From CAZGRP01 sp964527995 (GTDB lineage Bacteria > Zhuqueibacterota > Zhuqueibacteria > Oceanimicrobiales > CAZGRP01): a stretch of 64,000 bases of DNA. The notes beneath the pieces were generated by a model. It was given only the letters and a program-made list of their open reading frames with translations. It was not told where the DNA came from and ran no database searches. The translations under genes were made by a program, and so were the position numbers. The stretch covers positions 1-64,000 of the forward strand of contig CAZGRP010000009.1 in the NCBI GenBank assembly GCA_964527995.1. The letters are read 5' to 3'. Shown piece after piece: positions 43,705 to 52,231 of the stretch (position 1 is its first letter; each line of letters opens with the position of its first letter).

Positions 43705-44553
43705 CTACGAACTCACCCTCCGGAACGTCCGCAGGCACACCCGCAGATTGTGAATGATCGACGGCTTGCTGTTGATGATAAACACGCGCGGCCCGGCTTG
43801 AAACACGCCCCGCCGCAGCATGGTGGTCTCCGGGCTCAGCCAGCCGGCGCCGGCCTGGCTCGCCCTCTCACTGGCGAACATCAGGTTGATCTTTACTTCC
43901 ATCTTCAGATGGGTGTCTTCGAGGAAGATCGCCAGGTCCGGTTGCAGGTCATCCAGGCGCTTGAGAAAACCGCCGATGGCTGGTTGTTCGATGTTGCGCG
44001 GCGGCGACGATTTGACCTCGACATAGGCCAGATCAGCTCCGACATGCGCCACGACATCGTAGTCCCCGCCGGACTCAAGACCTCGCAACTTCGCACCCCA
44101 GATCGCCTCGGAAGCAAACTCGCGCTCAAAAATCTGCCCCACATACCATTCGAGGGTATCTCCGAAGCTGGTCGCCCGGCGATTGCGAAGACGGTAGCCG
44201 CCGTCCCGCTCTACGATCCCCAGCGACACCAGCTCGTCCACGAATCGTACCGCCTTGCGTCGCGAACAGTAGTGCAGCAGGTCGTCGATCTCGAAGCGGT
44301 CACGGTGGCGGATGATGTCGCGCAGCAGAATGCGGAACGAGTATCGATGCAGGAGGCGGTAGAACCGGTCGAGGCGATCAGCAGAGATCGGGTGTGGCAG
44401 AAGCACCTGCGCTGTGGGGTTGTAGCTGTCGACCACGAAGCCCCTCTGGCGCAGGACGTCCACTACCGAGGCATGCAGATGGGCGAGTCGCCGCTCGAGA
44501 ACTCTGACTCGGTGCTCGAGGTCCTCAACCCGTTTCAGAAGTTCGTCGCTCAC
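43705..44553 (-). CDS. winged-helix protein with PD-(D/E)xK nuclease-like C-terminus
   Basis: A 282-residue protein of no named family that I recognise. Residues 1-30 form a coiled coil. Residues about 60-135 look like a winged helix (FEIDDLLHYCSRRKAVRFV, then LVSLGIVERDGGYRLR). Residues 140-245 carry a PD-(D/E)xK pattern: glutamate in EWYVGQIFEREF, GGDYDVVAHV and YVEVKSSP. It may be a DNA- or RNA-cleaving enzyme or a restriction-like regulator. The start is GTG at 44553 with a weak ribosome-binding site. It has its own strong promoter, divergent from that of the small basic protein gene. Confidence 0.75.
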   Translation of the reverse strand: MSDELLKRVEDLEHRVRVLERRLAHLHASVVDVLRQRGFVVDSYNPTAQVLLPHPISADRLDRFYRLLHRYSFRILLRDIIRHRDRFEIDDLLHYCSRRKAVRFVDELVSLGIVERDGGYRLRNRRATSFGDTLEWYVGQIFEREFASEAIWGAKLRGLESGGDYDVVAHVGADLAYVEVKSSPPRNIEQPAIGGFLKRLDDLQPDLAIFLEDTHLKMEVKINLMFASERASQAGAGWLSPETTMLRRGVFQAGPRVFIINSKPSIIHNLRVCLRTFRRVSS

Positions 44554-44588
44554 TGGCCTGCTCTCGACTTCACGAGGCTCCTGCGGCC

Positions 44589-44617
44589 AATATACGTCGC
44601 GGCAACTGCAAAGTCAA
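44589..44617 (-). promoter_or_regulatory. promoter of the winged-helix/nuclease-like gene
   Basis: Minus-strand TTGACT (44612-44617), 17 bp, TATATT (44589-44594). It is divergent from the promoter at 44629; the two -35 boxes are only 11 bases apart. Confidence 0.78.
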
Positions 44618-44628
44618 TTGGCGGGGTC

Positions 44629-44656
44629 TTGACTTTTTCCCTCTCTGTCTTATTTT
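44629..44656 (+). promoter_or_regulatory. promoter of the small basic protein gene
   Basis: TTGACT (44629-44634), 16 bp, TATTTT (44651-44656), the same form as the promoter at 37131. Confidence 0.65.
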
Positions 44657-44752
44657 CAGAAAGAGAAGCCACCAGGACCGTTCCACATTGGAGAGTAACC
44701 CAATTACTCGCAAGCCAAGGAGCATTATGAAACAATACTGGGAGGGTTCTCG

Positions 44753-44863
44753 ATGGCAAGAAGCAAGAGCAAACAGAAACGCGAACGGATCAAAAGGCAG
44801 CAGAAGTGGAAGGCCAAGAAGAAACGGGCCAAGGCTGCTGCGGCCGCCGGGTCCCTTTCCTGA
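44753..44863 (+). CDS. 36-residue lysine/arginine-rich protein
   Basis: A very small, strongly basic protein (starting MARSKSKQKRER, ending in a short alanine stretch) with no aromatic residue except one tryptophan. GGGAGGG lies 6 bases before the ATG. It has its own promoter (44629) and terminator (44915), which argues that it is a real, separately expressed gene. Such peptides often bind RNA, ribosomes or DNA; this is inference. An alternative ATG at 44727 with AAGGAG opens a different frame that runs through the terminator and is less credible. Confidence 0.65.
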   Translation: MARSKSKQKRERIKRQQKWKAKKKRAKAAAAAGSLS

Positions 44864-44914
44864 GCCCACTGGACACGGCGCCGGCCCAGGACGGCAGCCA
44901 GGGGAAGCCCTCTT

Positions 44915-44950
44915 AAGGTGGATCGGAATTCAACGGTCCACCTTTTTTGT
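44915..44950 (+). terminator. rho-independent terminator of the small basic protein gene
   Basis: AAGGTGGA (44915-44922) pairs with TCCACCTT (44937-44944), followed by a run of T. Confidence 0.85.
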
Positions 44951-45072
44951 TGGCCAGACGAATCGGCCGGCGCGGCGCCGATCAGCGGCACGTGTGTCTT
45001 TTTCCCACCTTCGGAAAAAGCTGCCGGGCGGCGGCGCGGGCGTTTGGATGAAAATCCAAAAGAGGAGCGTTC

Positions 45073-45489
45073 ATGAAAGTAGAGGGCCAGCGAAAGTTAC
45101 AATTGTACTATGTCAGCACTGGATTCACTCTGCAACTCTTCTTGGAAGTGGTGGCACATGCTTTGCAATTGTGGCAGATTGGCTATGCCTGGTGGTGGCC
45201 AGTTGCTCTTCTTTGGGGTGCAGTCCTGGGCGGTGTCGCCTTCCTTCTGCGCAACAGCTCTTTGTTCGTGTTGTACTTGGCTGGGCTTGTGCTCGCCGGT
45301 TTCCCCGAGGTAGCCAACGCGGCTCTGTTCGAACTCTGGCACTACCCGGGTGATCGGTTTCTATTCATCACAGGACGATTTCAAGTCGCTATAGCGATGG
45401 CCTTCCTGTGGGGGCTGGCTTGCCCGGCGATCCGGGGCACGGTGAAGATTCTGCAACGACTGAACTGGGCACCCCCGAAACAGCGTTGA
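45073..45489 (+). CDS. four-helix membrane protein of unknown function
   Basis: A 138-residue protein with about four hydrophobic helices (about 12-35, 38-60, 63-85, 100-125) and a basic C-terminus. I know no family for it. GAGGAG lies 6 bases before the ATG. It is preceded by a terminator and followed after 95 bases by the CPBP protease gene on the same strand, with which it may be co-transcribed. Confidence 0.7.
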   Translation: MKVEGQRKLQLYYVSTGFTLQLFLEVVAHALQLWQIGYAWWWPVALLWGAVLGGVAFLLRNSSLFVLYLAGLVLAGFPEVANAALFELWHYPGDRFLFITGRFQVAIAMAFLWGLACPAIRGTVKILQRLNWAPPKQR

Positions 45490-45584
45490 ATTTATAGAGG
45501 GTATCAGGAGAATGGAGAGGGAGGGACGATGCCTCAGGCAACGTAAGTAAGCAGTCTTGTAGTTTGCAGTTGGAAGGTGTAGTC

Positions 45585-46301
45585 ATGCCCATCAGTCTGA
45601 GAGAAATGAGGCGGGTGTTCGAGATCCTGCTGGACACTTTCAAGCGCCTCAAGGATCGGCCGTCGATCATCCTGGCCAGCTCCTTCATGCTGTTGATCCT
45701 CTGGGGCTACCACGGACGGCCCCTCTTCTATTTTGAGGTTCCTCCCCTCGTCCAAGCCCTCCCGATGTATCGCTGGTGGTTCACCTTTCTATCCGGGGTG
45801 GTGCTTCTCGTCGCCATTCCGTGTGCGATCATCCGCTTCGGCTTTCGGGAGAGCCTGGCCAAGTTCGGCCTGCGCAAAGGCAACGTTCGCCTGGGCCTGT
45901 CGTTTCTGGTCGTCACCCTGGCCATCGGCCTGCCACTGTTTTGGTTTGGCTCGCACGACCCGGGAATCCGTCACGAGTACCCGCTCTTTCATCCGTCGAA
46001 CGCCGGCCAGTTCATCTTGTTCGAAGTGAGCTATCTGCTCTTCTTTCTGGCGCTGGAATTCATCTTTCGCGGCTACTTGCTTTTCGGTCTCTACCAGAAG
46101 TTCGGCATCTACGCCATTCTAATTCAGATGCTGTCCTACACCGCCTGGCATCTCGGCAAGCCGTCTGCTGAGCTCCTGGGCACGCCGCTTTGGGGAATCG
46201 CCACGGCGGCCGTCACCCTGCGGGTAGGATCGATCTGGTACGTCGTCCTCGGCCACTGGCTGTTGAATGTTTTCATGGACGCAATGATTTTGTACGGATA
46301 G
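45585..46301 (+). CDS. CPBP-family intramembrane metalloprotease
   Basis: A 238-residue membrane protein of the CAAX protease/bacteriocin-processing (CPBP) family. The motifs are LEFIFRGYLLF (the E-x3-R motif; the first of the usual two glutamates is Leu), YTAWHLGKP (histidine) and GHWLLNVFMD (H-x3-N). About seven membrane helices are visible. It would cleave a peptide within or next to the membrane; the substrate is unknown. The ATG at 45585 has GGAAGG 8 bases upstream and is preferred to the in-frame TTG at 45564. The phosphoesterase gene starts 5 bases after its stop. Confidence 0.88.
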   Translation: MPISLREMRRVFEILLDTFKRLKDRPSIILASSFMLLILWGYHGRPLFYFEVPPLVQALPMYRWWFTFLSGVVLLVAIPCAIIRFGFRESLAKFGLRKGNVRLGLSFLVVTLAIGLPLFWFGSHDPGIRHEYPLFHPSNAGQFILFEVSYLLFFLALEFIFRGYLLFGLYQKFGIYAILIQMLSYTAWHLGKPSAELLGTPLWGIATAAVTLRVGSIWYVVLGHWLLNVFMDAMILYG

Positions 46302-46306
46302 GTGAG

Positions 46307-47854
46307 ATGGCATTGACGCAAGTTGAAGTGCAGCCGGTCCCGGTGGCAAGCCATCAGCACAGTAAGAACGGGACCCTGCTGCCGCAGGCTTCGGGGCCGA
46401 AGGACAAAGGCGAGGTGCATGTCGCTGAAGAGACGTGCAACCTGATCGTCCTCAGCGACCTTCATCTCGGCGAAGGTGTCAACCCGCGCACGCGCAAGTT
46501 TTCTCGCCGCGAAAGCTTCTTCTACGATCTGGAATTCCGCAATTTCCTTGAGTACCTCAAGGAGCGCTCCTACATTCTCGGCCGGCCCTGGAAGCTGATT
46601 TTCAACGGTGACCTGTTCGATTTCCCGCGTGTGGTCAGCAGCCCTCGTGGGCAGGATCTGGAAGCCTGGGCCCAGGCCCTGCGGGATCTCGGTAAGCCGG
46701 TGCAGAATCTCGAGAACACGATCACCAAGGAGGAGCGCCGCTATGGACTGAACACCTCTGATTTCAAATCGGTGTGGAAGCTGATGGTGATCCACCGCGG
46801 CCATCGGCCGTTCTTCGAAGCTCTGGCCGACTTCGTCATGGACGGCAATCGTCTCGTGGTCATCCGAGGCAACCACGATATCGAGTTTTACTGGGAACTC
46901 GTGCAGGCGATGTTCGTCCGTCTGCTGGCGCAGAGCTATCCACCGGTCGAAAGCGGCGAGACCAGTTTCGACGTTGCGTTGCGCACAATTCTACGGCGCG
47001 TAGAGTTCTGCCAGCGAGCCTACGTCATCGAGAACCGCATCCACATCGAGCACGGCAACGAGTACGACAAGTTGACCCGGGTGGAGGGAGACCTGATCAA
47101 CGGCACAGAGCTGAAGATGCCGGCTGGCAACTTCTTCAACCGCTACGTCATGAACCACATCGAGTCGATGCTGCCCTTTGCCGACAACCTGCGGCCACCC
47201 TCCCACATCATCAAATTCATGGTGAAAAAACGCACCTCGGACGCACTGGAGATCCTCGTGCGGCGCATCCCGAAAGCTTTCTTGAGGAGCTTCCGAGAAC
47301 ACGGCTTGCGGTTTTGGCTGCTGGCGACCTTCATCCCCTATGTGGCCGGGCTTGCGTACTTTGTTTTCGCCTTTCTGCTGCCGACGCTGCTGCCAGCCTA
47401 CCGCGCCGCTTTCGTCGATCTGCTGGATGGCTTCGGCCGTTTCCTGGTCGGTCATTGGTGGGCCAACCTGGCGATCAACTTTGGCATCTTGTATATCCCG
47501 AAACTGCTGAAGTTCTACTCCGTGTTCGCCGGTGTCAAGTTCCTTCACAAAGAAGCGCAGCAGTTGTTGACACGCCGCGGCGATCTTGCTGGCAGATCTG
47601 ACAAGCGGTCGCGTATCATCGTTTTCGGCCATACCCACAATGCCGACATTCGCACCCTGGCGGAGCGATGCTGGTATGTCAACAGCGGCACCTGGATTCC
47701 GACCTTCGATCCGGCACTGCGGCTTCTGCTGGTCAACAAGAGGTTCTCCTTTGTGCAGCTCATCAAGAACAAGGCCGGTGAGTTCGACTTTGAATTGCTA
47801 CGCTGGAACGACATCGCGCAACGTCCCGACCGAATGATCCTGATCGACAAATAG
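46307..47854 (+). CDS. calcineurin-like metallophosphoesterase with membrane segment
   Basis: A 515-residue protein with all metallophosphoesterase motifs: DLHLG, GDLFDF, GNHDIEF and GHTHN. Between the third and fourth motif lies an insertion that contains two to three hydrophobic stretches (about residues 340-370 and 375-415), so the enzyme is probably membrane-attached with the active site in the cytoplasm. The substrate may be a lipid or nucleotide phosphate, as in UDP-diacylglucosamine hydrolases; this is a guess. It starts 5 bases after the CPBP protease gene, so the two are coupled. The frame extends upstream inside that gene, but the ATG at 46307 with GGTGAG is the sensible start. Confidence 0.88.
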   Translation: MALTQVEVQPVPVASHQHSKNGTLLPQASGPKDKGEVHVAEETCNLIVLSDLHLGEGVNPRTRKFSRRESFFYDLEFRNFLEYLKERSYILGRPWKLIFNGDLFDFPRVVSSPRGQDLEAWAQALRDLGKPVQNLENTITKEERRYGLNTSDFKSVWKLMVIHRGHRPFFEALADFVMDGNRLVVIRGNHDIEFYWELVQAMFVRLLAQSYPPVESGETSFDVALRTILRRVEFCQRAYVIENRIHIEHGNEYDKLTRVEGDLINGTELKMPAGNFFNRYVMNHIESMLPFADNLRPPSHIIKFMVKKRTSDALEILVRRIPKAFLRSFREHGLRFWLLATFIPYVAGLAYFVFAFLLPTLLPAYRAAFVDLLDGFGRFLVGHWWANLAINFGILYIPKLLKFYSVFAGVKFLHKEAQQLLTRRGDLAGRSDKRSRIIVFGHTHNADIRTLAERCWYVNSGTWIPTFDPALRLLLVNKRFSFVQLIKNKAGEFDFELLRWNDIAQRPDRMILIDK

Positions 47855-47946
47855 GCCACGACTGCGACGCGCGAGGCAACCCTCTACCGACCTCACATCT
47901 CTGAGCGCCTCCGGCGCCGTCTGTCGCGGCGCAACCCGGAGCATCC

Positions 47947-50511
47947 ATGCCTGTCTTCAAAAACACGGAAGAGCTCTATAGAGTCATGGGGGCACTGTTT
48001 GAACGCCTCCGCAGCGAGCCTGAAATTTCCGAGAAGCTTGCGGCCGGCGATCTGGTCGTGCAGTTCCAGTACCGCGATCCAGACGGTGTCGCTACCATCG
48101 ATCTGACACGCCAGCCCATCGAGTTCGAATTCGGCGAGTCAAGCCGTGAGCCTGACGTCCGCATGACGTCGTCCGCCGATGTCGCCCACCAGTTCTGGCT
48201 GGGGCGCCTCAACGTGCCCAGGGCCATTGCCACCCGCAAGATCATCGCTCGCGGTTCGGTGCCCAAGGCGTTGAAGCTCCTGCCCGCCGTCAAGCCGGCT
48301 TTCGATATCTATCCCCAGGTCTTGCGTGAAATGGGCTACGGACATCTTCTTGACGGTACCGCACGCCAGATCCGGCAGCGCCGGCGGCCGGGGATAGTCC
48401 GCACCCTCTCCAGGATCTGGCCCTTCGCCAAAAGGCCAAGAGTTGACCTCTCCACCCTTCCTGCTCCGCCGATCGAGCTCGTCGACGCCGAGCAGGTGGA
48501 TTTCCAAGAGTGTTTCGCGGACCAGGCCCTGCCAGACGATCCAAAGCAGTTGCAGGTCGAAATGCTCCGGCGGATGCGGCTGATCCGCGCCTTCGAGCAG
48601 ACCCTGGCGGCCGAATTCCAAACGGGCAACGTTCCGGCTGAAGCGCTGCACCTGTCCATCGGCCAGGAAGCCAGCGCTGTCGGTGCCTGCTTTGCCCTGC
48701 GCACACAGGACTACATCGCCACCACTCACCGCGGCCACGGTCACCTCCTTGCCAAGGGAGTCGATCCGAACCGCATGATGGCGGAAATCTTCGGTAAGGC
48801 GACCGGGAGTTGCAAGGGCAAGGGCGGCTGCATGCACGTGGCACAGGCGGATGTCGGCGCTTTGGGTGCCAACGGCATTGTTGGCGCTTCCGCCCTCATC
48901 TGCATTGGCGCCGCCCACAGCGCCAGGCTGCGGGGAACAGACCAGGTGGCGCTCTGCTTTCTCGGCGACGGTGCCACCAACCATGGGATGTTCCACGAGG
49001 CGGTGAATTTCGCCGCAGTGTTCGATCTGCCTGCGGTGTTCGTCATCGAAAACAACCAGTACGCCGAGTTCACGCCGGCACGCGAACATGCGCGCCTGTC
49101 GCGCCTCTCCGAAAGGGCGGCAGCCTATGGCATACCAGGCACCACGGTCGATGGCAATGATGTCTGGGCGGTCTACACGGCGGTTTCCGAGGCCGTGGCA
49201 CGGGCGCGGCGAGGGGAGGGCCCTTCGATCGTCGAATGCATGACTTATCGCATCAGCGGCCACACCGAAGGAGAGAGTGCCCGCTATCGCAGTGAGGAAG
49301 AGCGCAGAGCGTGGCAGGCTCGCTGTCCGATTCAGCGATGGGAAAAGCATCTGCTCAAGAAGAAGGTGGTTCGCAGCAGCGACCTGCCCGGCTTCGAAGA
49401 AGAGGCCAGGCAGCGGGTTCGAGAAGCTCTGGAGTTTGCCAAACAGAGTTCGGAGCCTTCTCCTGAGGAGCTGAACCGCGATATCTTCTCGCCCGAACCG
49501 CGTCATTTATGGACGCCGGTGCAGGTTCCGGGCGGCGGTCGCGAGATCACCTTCTCCGAGGCTCTGCGCGAAGCAATGGCCGAGGAGATGCGTCGCGACG
49601 ATCGCGTCTACCTGCTCGGCGAAGACGTGACTGCCGGCGGCTACTTTGCGGTCACCGCCGGCCTGGTGGATGAATTTGGACCCCGGCGGGTGATCGACAC
49701 GCCGATCAGTGAGTATGCCATCGTCGGGTCGGCCGTCGCCGCTGCCATGACCGGCATGCGACCCATCGCTGAAATTCAGTTCTCCGACTTCTTGACCTGC
49801 TGCATGGATCCGCTCGTGAATCAGGCGCCAAAACTGAGGTACATGTCTGGAGGGCAGTTTCGGCTGCCGCTGGTTGTGCGGACACCCGGCGGCGCAGGCA
49901 TCGGCATGGCGGCGCAACATTCTCAGAGCCTGGAAGCCTGGCTGATGGGCATTCCAGGGCTGATCATCGTCGCCCCCGGTACACCTGCCGACGCCAAAGG
50001 CCTGCTGAAGGCCGCCATCCGCAGCAACAACCCGGTGTTGTTCTTTGAGAACAAGCTTCTCTATCTGACCACGGGGCGCGTTCCCGAAGCAGAATACATC
50101 GTACCGCTCGGAGTGGCGGATGTGAAACGCCCCGGCAATGATGTCACCCTGGTGGCACTCGGCTCGATGCTGCCGCTGGCTCTCGAGGCCGCCGCAGCCG
50201 TGGAGCGGGAGGTGAGTGTCGAGGTCGTGGACCCGCGCACGGTAAAACCTCTCGACCTAGCCACTCTGCTGCGCTCGGTGGAGAAAACCCGCCGGCTGGT
50301 GGTGGCCGAAGAAGGACACCTGACGCACGGCTTCGGGGCGGAGGTCATCGCCCGGATCTGCGAACATTTTGCGGGCGGATTGATCTCGCCGCCGGCGCGT
50401 GTGGCGGCTCTCGATGTGCCGATCCCGTACAACCGGGCCCTCGAAAACGCTGTCGTCCCGGACGTAGAGCGGCTGGTGCAAGCGGTGCGACGGGTGATGG
50501 GGAATGGTTGA
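47947..50511 (+). CDS. SCP2 domain fused to E1 alpha and E1 beta of a 2-oxoacid dehydrogenase
   Basis: An 854-residue three-part fusion. Residues 1-135 resemble an SCP2 sterol-carrier fold (lipid or acyl-CoA binding). Residues about 195-500 are a thiamine-diphosphate E1 alpha subunit with HRGHGHLLAKG and the TPP/Mg motif GDGATNHG...ENNQYA. Residues about 530-854 are E1 beta (SEALREAMAEEMRRD, GEDVTAGGYF, AAQHSQSLEAW, then the transketolase C-domain). It would decarboxylate pyruvate, acetoin or a branched-chain 2-oxoacid and pass the acyl group to an E2, which is not in the window. Acetoin dehydrogenase-like or branched-chain type cannot be separated by eye. CGGAG precedes the ATG. Confidence 0.9.
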   Translation: MPVFKNTEELYRVMGALFERLRSEPEISEKLAAGDLVVQFQYRDPDGVATIDLTRQPIEFEFGESSREPDVRMTSSADVAHQFWLGRLNVPRAIATRKIIARGSVPKALKLLPAVKPAFDIYPQVLREMGYGHLLDGTARQIRQRRRPGIVRTLSRIWPFAKRPRVDLSTLPAPPIELVDAEQVDFQECFADQALPDDPKQLQVEMLRRMRLIRAFEQTLAAEFQTGNVPAEALHLSIGQEASAVGACFALRTQDYIATTHRGHGHLLAKGVDPNRMMAEIFGKATGSCKGKGGCMHVAQADVGALGANGIVGASALICIGAAHSARLRGTDQVALCFLGDGATNHGMFHEAVNFAAVFDLPAVFVIENNQYAEFTPAREHARLSRLSERAAAYGIPGTTVDGNDVWAVYTAVSEAVARARRGEGPSIVECMTYRISGHTEGESARYRSEEERRAWQARCPIQRWEKHLLKKKVVRSSDLPGFEEEARQRVREALEFAKQSSEPSPEELNRDIFSPEPRHLWTPVQVPGGGREITFSEALREAMAEEMRRDDRVYLLGEDVTAGGYFAVTAGLVDEFGPRRVIDTPISEYAIVGSAVAAAMTGMRPIAEIQFSDFLTCCMDPLVNQAPKLRYMSGGQFRLPLVVRTPGGAGIGMAAQHSQSLEAWLMGIPGLIIVAPGTPADAKGLLKAAIRSNNPVLFFENKLLYLTTGRVPEAEYIVPLGVADVKRPGNDVTLVALGSMLPLALEAAAAVEREVSVEVVDPRTVKPLDLATLLRSVEKTRRLVVAEEGHLTHGFGAEVIARICEHFAGGLISPPARVAALDVPIPYNRALENAVVPDVERLVQAVRRVMGNG

Positions 50512-50861
50512 GGGCTGAGGGCTGAGGGGGCTTCGGATTGCGGTGTGAGGGTGCAGCCGTGTCCGCGTGGTTGCAACGGAGGACGGCGGCCAACGGACCC
50601 GGTTTGAGACCGGGCATCCAATTCCAGCTTCTTGTGGCTGCTCCAGTCGGCCTGGCGCCGACGGAAGCTCTGAGCCTGGGAGAGTTCATTCCCGGGCGAT
50701 GGCTGGCAACAGAGCCGCGAATGGACGCGATGCATCTGCTTCAATGCCGATACCTGAGATCCAGTACCTGATACCTGATACCTGACATCTGACATCTGAC
50801 ACCTGAGCCCCGAGCCCTGACCTCACACCGCTACCCGGCCAAAGATGAGGCGGAACTTCAT
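50512..50861. other. 350-base intergenic region with short repeats
   Basis: No gene seen. It opens with a GGGCTGA repeat just after the E1 stop (50513-50528) and ends with the ACCTGAT tract (50749-50822). The middle holds nothing I can name. Confidence 0.55.
50749..50822. repeat. degenerate TGATACC/TGACATC tandem repeat tract
   Basis: Units of seven to ten bases built on ACCTGA and TCTGAC recur about nine times with small changes, ending 40 bases before the hydrolase start codon. Confidence 0.8.
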
Positions 50862-51866
50862 ATGCTGGCGCTTCTGTTGTTGACAACCGTGCTGGTTGCC
50901 CTGATCGTGGCCCTTCTGGTGCCCGGGTCGCCGAAGGTGCCGGCCGCACCGAACTGCTTTGCCACACCCGGTGGAACCACCACAGCCGCCGTGCACGAGC
51001 CGGGGCACAGCGACTCGAAGGGGACGGTCCTTCTGGTCCATGGTTTCTGCGAGAACCATCTCTATTTCGATCTGGTCTCCGCCGATCTTGTGGCCGCCGG
51101 CTACACCGCCGTGGCCATCAACCTTTATGGCTATGCCGGCTCACAGCCCAGCCATGGGGCCTCGTACAGAGTACAGGACTACGCCAGTCAGATTCTCGAG
51201 GTAGCTGCCGAGATCGACCAGGACCCTGGCTTCGCCCCGCTGGTCGGCATTTGGGGCCATTCGATGGGCGCGACCTCGCTGTTCTGCTCGCTCCCCGCTG
51301 TGATTGAAAAATTCCCGTCGCTGCGCCTGCTTGTTTTTGAGGCGCCCGGCTTTCCCGAAACCGTATCTCTGTTTTCGCGCTTCCTGATCCCCTCCTCGGC
51401 GCTGGCCGACTCCTGGCTCGTGCGCCGCTTCCTCCAGCTCTGGACAGACCTGCTCTTCGTTCCCAAAGTCCACAATGCGCCAGGCCGTCGCTTCCTTCGC
51501 CGCATCCTCGTCGACTATGCCCCAACCCGCGAGGTCGCCCTGGGCAACGTGCGCTCGATCCTGTCCACACACTTCGACGGCATCCCCGAGCCGTGGCTAG
51601 AGCGCGGATGCCGGTTCTACTTCCTCTTCGCCAGAAGTGACCGACTCGTGAGCTTCCGTCGCGTGGGCAAACACTTTATGACACGGCTTCCCAAACGGGA
51701 CGGTCGCATTCTCAGCACCACTTTCCAGAACACCGATCACTTTATTTCGCTGCAGCGACCCGAACTTGTGGCCCGGCGAGTCCTGCATCTGCTGAACATG
51801 AACGGAAACCATGACGGCCGCCAGGAGCCCGGATTCTCTTTCGATTCCGCTCCTGTGCTTGGCTGA
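50862..51866 (+). CDS. membrane-anchored alpha/beta hydrolase
   Basis: A 334-residue hydrolase with an N-terminal membrane anchor (about 1-22), the oxyanion motif LLVHGFCENHLYF, the nucleophile elbow GIWGHSMGATS, and a late histidine in QNTDHFISL. An acidic residue in RSDRLVSFRR would complete the triad. It resembles lipases/esterases of the serine aminopeptidase type. The ATG at 50862 follows a weak AGGCGG site. It lies between two repeat/terminator regions, so it is probably transcribed alone. The natural ester is unknown. Confidence 0.85.
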   Translation: MLALLLLTTVLVALIVALLVPGSPKVPAAPNCFATPGGTTTAAVHEPGHSDSKGTVLLVHGFCENHLYFDLVSADLVAAGYTAVAINLYGYAGSQPSHGASYRVQDYASQILEVAAEIDQDPGFAPLVGIWGHSMGATSLFCSLPAVIEKFPSLRLLVFEAPGFPETVSLFSRFLIPSSALADSWLVRRFLQLWTDLLFVPKVHNAPGRRFLRRILVDYAPTREVALGNVRSILSTHFDGIPEPWLERGCRFYFLFARSDRLVSFRRVGKHFMTRLPKRDGRILSTTFQNTDHFISLQRPELVARRVLHLLNMNGNHDGRQEPGFSFDSAPVLG

Positions 51867-51977
51867 CACGGCGTCGGGCTGGTGGCTTGGCCGCCAGTAC
51901 CGCCTGTTCACGCCGGACAATCTGCCCGACACGTTGCCGTTCTCCGGCCCCCTGCGTCCACCGCGGGTCGAAACCGC

Positions 51978-52001
51978 AGGCCGTGCCGGCCTCTTCTTTT
52001 T
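51978..52001 (+). terminator. probable terminator after the alpha/beta hydrolase gene
   Basis: AGGCCG (51978-51983) pairs with CGGCCT (51987-51992) around TGC, followed by CTTCTTTTT. The stem is short but GC-rich. The rest of the 365-base gap (51867-52231) shows only the following promoter. Confidence 0.6.
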
Positions 52002-52003
52002 GC

Positions 52004-52031
52004 TTGATCTTCGTTTCTATTTCGCTAAATT
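52004..52031 (+). promoter_or_regulatory. candidate promoter of the DUF4013/phosphatase genes
   Basis: TTGATC (52004-52009), 16 bp, TAAATT (52026-52031), about 200 bases before the DUF4013 start. Confidence 0.45.
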
Positions 52032-52231
52032 GAAACCGGCCTGCCAACTGTCCGTCTAAGGCACACTGGGGGGTGATCTCGTGCATCACAGCCCCTGAGA
52101 TCCGATCTAGTCAAGTCGGGCAGCATCGACATCGCTCACGGATCGAGCCCGACAGCCGAAGAGGGTGCCGGTGCCCTTTGACACGAGCGCGCATCGCCCG
52201 GAACTGGTAGAATGGCTAAGTGGAGCCTGTC

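Noticed and set aside
44727..45353. Alternative ATG with AAGGAG opening another frame over the small basic protein gene
   Set aside because: The frame runs through a strong terminator and yields a low-complexity arginine/glycine-rich product; the 36-residue frame ends neatly before the terminator.
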